Source: Chara braunii (taxonomy: Eukaryota; Streptophyta; Charophyceae; Charales; Characeae). Taken from it: a stretch of 23,328 nt of DNA. The stretch lies in assembly GCA_003427395.1 (NCBI GenBank), contig BFEA01000282.1:682818-706145 (forward strand), written 5' to 3'. Under the pieces are notes generated by a model. That model did no database searches. It had not been told where the DNA came from and saw only the letters and a list, made by a program, of their open reading frames with translations. Shown here in pieces: positions 19,243-23,328 of this stretch. The stretch's first letter is position 1, and each line of letters begins with the position of its first letter. Position numbers and translations under genes: made by a program.

Positions 19243-19351
19243 TTGGCTCCTTAGTGCTCACACAACCCGAGCAAGACTGGATAAGTAAACAAAATTTATG
19301 ATATTTCTAAGGAAGCTGACATGCAACCCAATGGATGTTGGCTCCTTAGTG
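19243..19351 (+). repeat. Short direct repeat, period 95 bp
   Basis: TTGGCTCCTTAGTG occurs at 19243-19256 and 19338-19351. The bases before (ATTGATGATAATTGAAT versus ATTTATGATATTTCTAA) and after (CTCACACAA versus GTCATACAA) are also similar, so an old tandem duplication of about 95 bp is likely. Confidence 0.6.
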
Positions 19352-19386
19352 GTCATACAAATAAGGTGCAGCAAAACATGCAACAT

Positions 19387-19505
19387 GAGTGTCAGCAGCA
19401 CCACCAGCAGCAGTGTCAGCATCAACAGCAACAACAATGTGAGCAGACTCAGCAACAACAACAACAACAATTGTAGTACAGTGTCAGCAAACTCAGCAAC
19501 AGCAA
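19387..19505 (+). repeat. CAG/CAA trinucleotide-rich tract
   Basis: A mixture of CAGCA, CAACAA and TCAGCAACAA words, with an AACAACAACAACAACAA core near 19453-19469. In frame it would give poly-Gln, poly-Ser or poly-Asn; the surrounding frame is short and has no other domain, so I treat it as a non-coding repeat. An (AC)n tract follows at 19569-19600. Confidence 0.75.
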
Positions 19506-19567
19506 CAGCTTCAGGAACCCCCCTTCCCCAACCCAAAAATAAAGGAAAACCCACCCCCGAAGTGCTT

Positions 19568-19602
<35 letters not shown>

Positions 19603-19605
19603 CTC

Positions 19606-20562
19606 TCACAGCGCACGAAAAAAAGAGCACACCGTAGGACCGCTAGGTGCTACTATGTGAAGAGTAGAGGGTATTGTGGGTTTCTGGATTGGGTGGCCTG
19701 GCTGTGGGGTGTGTCAAACTATGTGGACTGGATGATACTACGTGGCCAGGGAGGTACAATGTGAGGTAGGTGGGTGATGCTTTGTGGGCTAGGTGGTGCA
19801 ATGCTGCGTATGTGAGAGTTACCTAAACACACCATTGAGAGAGGCAACTACAGTTAGAGGAAATCAACACAGGTCTGCGCATCCACAGCCCCAGGGATTT
19901 CCAATGCAAACTGTCGTACAATGCAATCAAGGACAGAAACTGTCCACCGTTTTGCACATGGTTTGCGCAAGATACCATCTTCGATAGGTTACACTAGTAT
20001 TGAATAATTTGTAGTTTATTGACAAGATTGCAAGAGAAACTTGTTTACTAAAGACTGTACTCTTCTTCATAATACCCTCAGTCTAGCAACTACCACCGGC
20101 AATACTGCTGCTAAACATAGATCCCTGAAGGTCGGTTATTTCTTCATTAGTACCAGTAGCTCTAATGAGTCAAAATGGGTGGTGACTTTCGTGGAAGTGG
20201 GGTTATGTAGTTTGCAGAGTTTAGGTAGCTCATGCATTTGCCTAGTGGGAATCAAGAAAACAAGAATGATGCAGGTATTTCTCAGTGTGCGTTTGCAACT
20301 ACCTTCAGTGCAGGCCTTACGATTGGTTTATATGAACATTGAAATGGTAGGCAACTCTTTTCTTCTTTGTCCGAATGGGTTGCTACCATCTCGGCCCGAA
20401 TACAAATTGCGGTCATTAAAGCTGTATTTTTGGCAACTGTGATTCTAGATACAACAATAACGACCGTACGTTGTCTTTAGGCAGCAAGATGCAGGACAGG
20501 CTCAAGAAGGGCATCCCTGTGGAATTTGGCTTCACACGTTGCTTAGGCAGCGACTGGGGATT

Positions 20563-20563
<1 letters not shown>
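19606..20563. other. Non-coding, with degenerate minisatellite at ~19717-19801
   Basis: Words of the type CTATGTGGACTGGATGATA, CTACGTGGCCAGGGAGGTAC, AATGTGAGGTAGGTGGGTGATG and CTTTGTGGGCTAGGTGGTG follow one another with a ~20-23 bp period. A 133-codon plus frame at 20041-20442 has no recognisable motif, and I do not call it. Confidence 0.5.

Positions 20564-20593
<30 letters not shown>
20564..20593. repeat. 30-base poly-T tract
   Basis: An uninterrupted T-run, or an A-tail read on the minus strand. The sequence on its 3' side (GCACTGCCTCATCGTACCAG) is not recognised as a known retroposon. Confidence 0.9.
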
Positions 20594-20595
<2 letters not shown>

Positions 20596-22756
20596 ACTGC
20601 CTCATCGTACCAGGTAAAACAGGGCTGATGGTCTTCAGTAGTTGGTGAATAGAACGCCTGGTTAACAAATGCTAGGCATGAGCCTCATGGAACCCTTATC
20701 CGACATGCAAGTGTTCTGGGCGGTGGCCCCCCCCCCAGCAAGGTCGTGCCAACTCTAAGTGAAGGCGGGCCTGAATATCCAAGTGAGGCCTGATATCAAT
20801 ATTTTCCATATATGGGTACTCCGACAGTTGCAGCATGCCAGTTCATTACAAAGCAACATGAGCCTCTTGGCTCTTTCCAGAAACAAGGGGTGCACTGTAC
20901 AGTTGAGCCCACGACTTAGGTGGTTGCGCCCTGGCCACACACTGTGTGAGGCCGACACATCACAGACTGGCCATGAGCCAATGAGGAAGCAGCTTTGTCC
21001 TCACACATACACTGTGAGCCAATAAGAAGGGTGCAAACACTTGGAGGCCGGGGGCTTGATTGGACGTGGCCAACCGAGTAGGGCGCAAGCCGTAACAGTA
21101 GGGAGGCGCCTGGGCACAGACGTTGGGGCCTGACCAGAAGCTACCAGACCAGTCCCACGCAGCCAGAGCAGGGCCGCACTTTCCATAAAGGAAAGCGCCT
21201 CGCCCCTGGGAAGGCATTCTGGCCTTCGCAGGAAATGCGGACAGGCTGCTGCGCTGTCTGCACGGGCGCTGCTGGTCGGACGCGATCACAGGCGCAGAGG
21301 TGAGAGAGGGCGCTGCTGGAGCAGCGGGCGCACAACAGCCATATCCGGGCAGCGGGGGCGCAACCGAGTAATCGCAATGGTGGTCTCCGGGTAGGAGGCG
21401 CATGATGTCGAGAGAAGAGGGGTGATGAGAGGAGAGAGAACGCACCTGATGTATGCTGGTGGTCGGCATTGGTGTTGACGTCACGTACATTGGTCTTCGA
21501 CTTCGGTGTGATCCAGTCGCATGAATGTAGATAGATTAGATAGGCCAAGTAGATTAGGTTGGGCGTCACTGTGTTCAACTCCACCGCTGACACACACCCA
21601 ACTCTGGATCACCGAGGATATCCCTGCAGTGCAAACACACTATAACACACACACATACACAGTACTACTAACTCTAGCAATAACAGCTATGGCCGCGAAC
21701 TACTACTAAGTATGACGCTTTATCTTCTTCACAGCCCTCTTCAACCTCGGGCATTTGCAGACCACCTCACACAAGACGCTAGGCCAGCGCTTCCGCATGG
21801 CTCACGCAGCAATGAATGAATGGTTGGACGCTGCCTCTTGGTTTATACTTTTGTTCGCCACTGGTCTGCCCCTTTTCCACCGGGCCCCCGGTGCACACAG
21901 TCCCACATGGTACTTGGTGACTGGACTGAGTGAGACTGGGACTGGGTACCGCTGACTGAGCAACAGTGGACTCACCACTTGCACACTTGCCTGTGGTCTA
22001 CTGTGACCAACGTTTGAAAAAACAAATCAAATAAATCTGAAAAGAAAACTATGTTATGCAGAAAAATAAGTTGAACAAGGTTTGCCTCGTGGTCACATCG
22101 AAATTCTTCACCAAATTTACAGCAAAAAAGAAAAATGAAAAATATAGTATTTTATTTTTATTTTTAAAATATTTTTTGGCCCGGCCGTGCAAGTGACCCC
22201 GGGCCAATCTGGAAGCGTAGGTAACATGTTTATTTCTGGTATGCTCCGGGGCCGTGACCCACTATCGGGGGTTTACATTATGTTTTGTTTATTTTCCAAC
22301 GAGGTCACACAACGACTGTGAAATTTTCTGACCGGACGGCAATGACCCATGTACACCCGGAACTAGAACAAAACCTCGAGTGACTCAGGATGCTGTGTGC
22401 TTCCAATACCTAAATACTGGACTCAGACCATTACACAAGATACTAGCAACTCAAAGTCACTACAAGTGTGTCTCAGTTTAAACAATAGCAACAACAACAG
22501 ACTGTCTACTAGATGAACGGGCTAAAGACAACAGTCAAACAATAAGACACTGTTTGTCCTGACAACAACTGGGGGATACGGGTTAGATACCCGCCTGCAG
22601 TCAATTACAACTGTATGTCTACTCAAAACAACAACAATGTTCAGGGACGTTGGACCCGCTTTGCAGCAGGTGCTGCTCCCCACCAATAGATGGAGCCTCC
22701 CGGCTGTGCTTCAGGTGTCTGCTCTTATCAGCACCTCAAGCATCAGCTCATGCAGT
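20594..22756. other. Gene-poor stretch; GC-rich 20.7-21.5 kb, AT-rich 22.0-22.2 kb
   Basis: From 20700 to 21500 the sequence is GC-rich, with a C-run at 20727-20735 and open frames up to 176 codons on the minus strand. Those frames are Pro/Ala-rich, low in complexity and without domains, as expected from GC-rich DNA. At 21755-21955 a 66-codon plus frame (MQTTSHKTLGQRFRM...) looks somewhat protein-like but is unrecognised. At about 22562-22600 GGGATACGGGTTAGATACCC can fold on itself. No rRNA, tRNA or transposase was recognised. Confidence 0.4.
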
Positions 22757-22774
22757 AAAAAAAAAAAAAAAAAA
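22757..22774 (+). repeat. 18-base poly-A tract
   Basis: An A-run after CATGCAGT. With an AAT-rich tract at about 22872-22893, it may represent tails of small retroposed fragments; the sequence before it (22637-22756) is GC-balanced and unrecognised. Confidence 0.85.
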
Positions 22775-23300
22775 CTCGAGAACTGGGCCACAACCCCATT
22801 TCAGTCTCATCAAGAGGCTTTCTGCATCACCGGTAAGAAAAGGATTCATATAAAAAATTGGGCAGGATAACAAAAAATAATAATAATAATAAAAAGGAAC
22901 GGAGCCCGTCATCACACCCCCCTAGAAATGTGCAAAATGAGAATGAACTTCCCTCACGAACATGACCAGATGCACCTCTTGCCAGTTCCATCTCTATCTC
23001 TCTCTCTCACACACACTACACAGCTCCCCGATTTCATCAGTGAAAGACCAATGAAACAGTCTGCCACACTCATGCTTTTTTTTAGTGTATAGCGCATATG
23101 ACAACACACCTAACACAAAACAGTAGAAGACAAAAATAACGAATGTAAACGAAAGAAAAAAATTAAAGAACCAAAAACGAAAAGAACAAACAATGTACCA
23201 CAGCCCCGAACACACGGCACCTCCTCCCAAGGCAAACCCTCCGTCCTTCAGTTCTCTTTGCTGATCTACGTGGAAGAAACACGAAACGAGCGCACGCGCT
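22775..23300. other. Non-coding end of window
   Basis: It contains (AAT)n at about 22872-22893 and short CT/CA tracts at 22991-23015. No credible gene was seen on either strand. Confidence 0.5.
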
Positions 23301-23328
23301 GGGGGGGGGGGGGGGGGGGGGGGGGGGG
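23301..23328. repeat. Poly-G homopolymer at window end
   Basis: The final 28 bases are all G. Runs of this length are rare in nuclear DNA and are a common sequencing or assembly end artefact. Confidence 0.9.

Noticed and set aside
19298-19660. Plus-strand 120-codon frame with Ser/Asn-rich runs
   Set aside because: It derives from the CAG/CAA and AC repeats; the flanking parts have no protein character.
20960-21593. Minus-strand frames of 150 and 176 codons in the GC-rich region
   Set aside because: Overlapping frames with Pro/Ala/Ser-rich, low-complexity content are typical of stop-poor GC-rich DNA; no motif or codon signal supports either.
21755-21955. 66-codon plus frame (MQTTSHKTLGQRFRM)
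   Set aside because: Protein-like in part, but too short and unrecognised, with no promoter, splice or neighbour evidence.

Overview
The window is eukaryotic nuclear DNA. It is dominated by simple repeats: (CT)n/(GA)n, (CA)n, (TATC)n, (ATCA)n, CAG/CAA and long homopolymers. Reading frames are short and broken, and two canonical splice donors (GTAAGT, GTATGT) sit between frames that join in phase. There is no bacterial-type gene packing, Shine-Dalgarno pattern or operon. The repeat load resembles a repeat-rich invertebrate (crustacean- or mollusc-like) or a protist, but nothing in the sequence fixes the taxon. The window begins in 19 A and ends in 28 G, as a contig broken at homopolymers would.

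Layout. Positions 1-4.4 kb and 18.4-23.3 kb are gene-poor: an A-tailed SINE-like stretch near 1.2 kb, a 4-copy hairpin-bearing tandem repeat at 2.42-2.96 kb, a MITE-like palindrome at 3.84-3.95 kb, and many microsatellites. Between them lies what I read as one large, partly decayed DNA transposon at about 4.4-18.3 kb. Its outer parts are arrays of a ~180-bp unit made of a GA/CT microsatellite plus a ~73-bp hairpin with arms GGTTGGGAAGTGGG / CCCACTTCCCAACC. The left array (4.4-5.3 kb) is inverted relative to the right array (17.2-18.3 kb). A third, diverged array at 13.4-14.2 kb has the same orientation as the right one.

All credible coding sequence is inside this interval and on the minus strand. 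In order of transcription it comprises: an unrecognised protein (15.78-14.30 kb); a CACTA-superfamily transposase resembling the Plavaka group (12.90-10.30 kb); a fragmentary charged protein (10.08-9.32 kb); a Ulp1/SENP-type (C48) cysteine protease with all four catalytic positions visible (9.19-8.25 kb); and an unrecognised, acidic-then-basic protein that becomes one open frame if two introns are removed (7.54-5.77 kb). Transposase plus Ulp1 protease plus accessory ORFs, bordered by subterminal repeats in both orientations, is a coherent DNA-transposon layout.

The transposase, protease and first ORF are interrupted by in-frame stops (TGA, TAG, one TAA) and a few frameshifts. I therefore annotate this copy as degenerate. 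One TGA falls exactly on the near-invariant Trp after the protease's catalytic His, so recoding deserves a check. All family assignments come from motif recognition by eye; no search was run.
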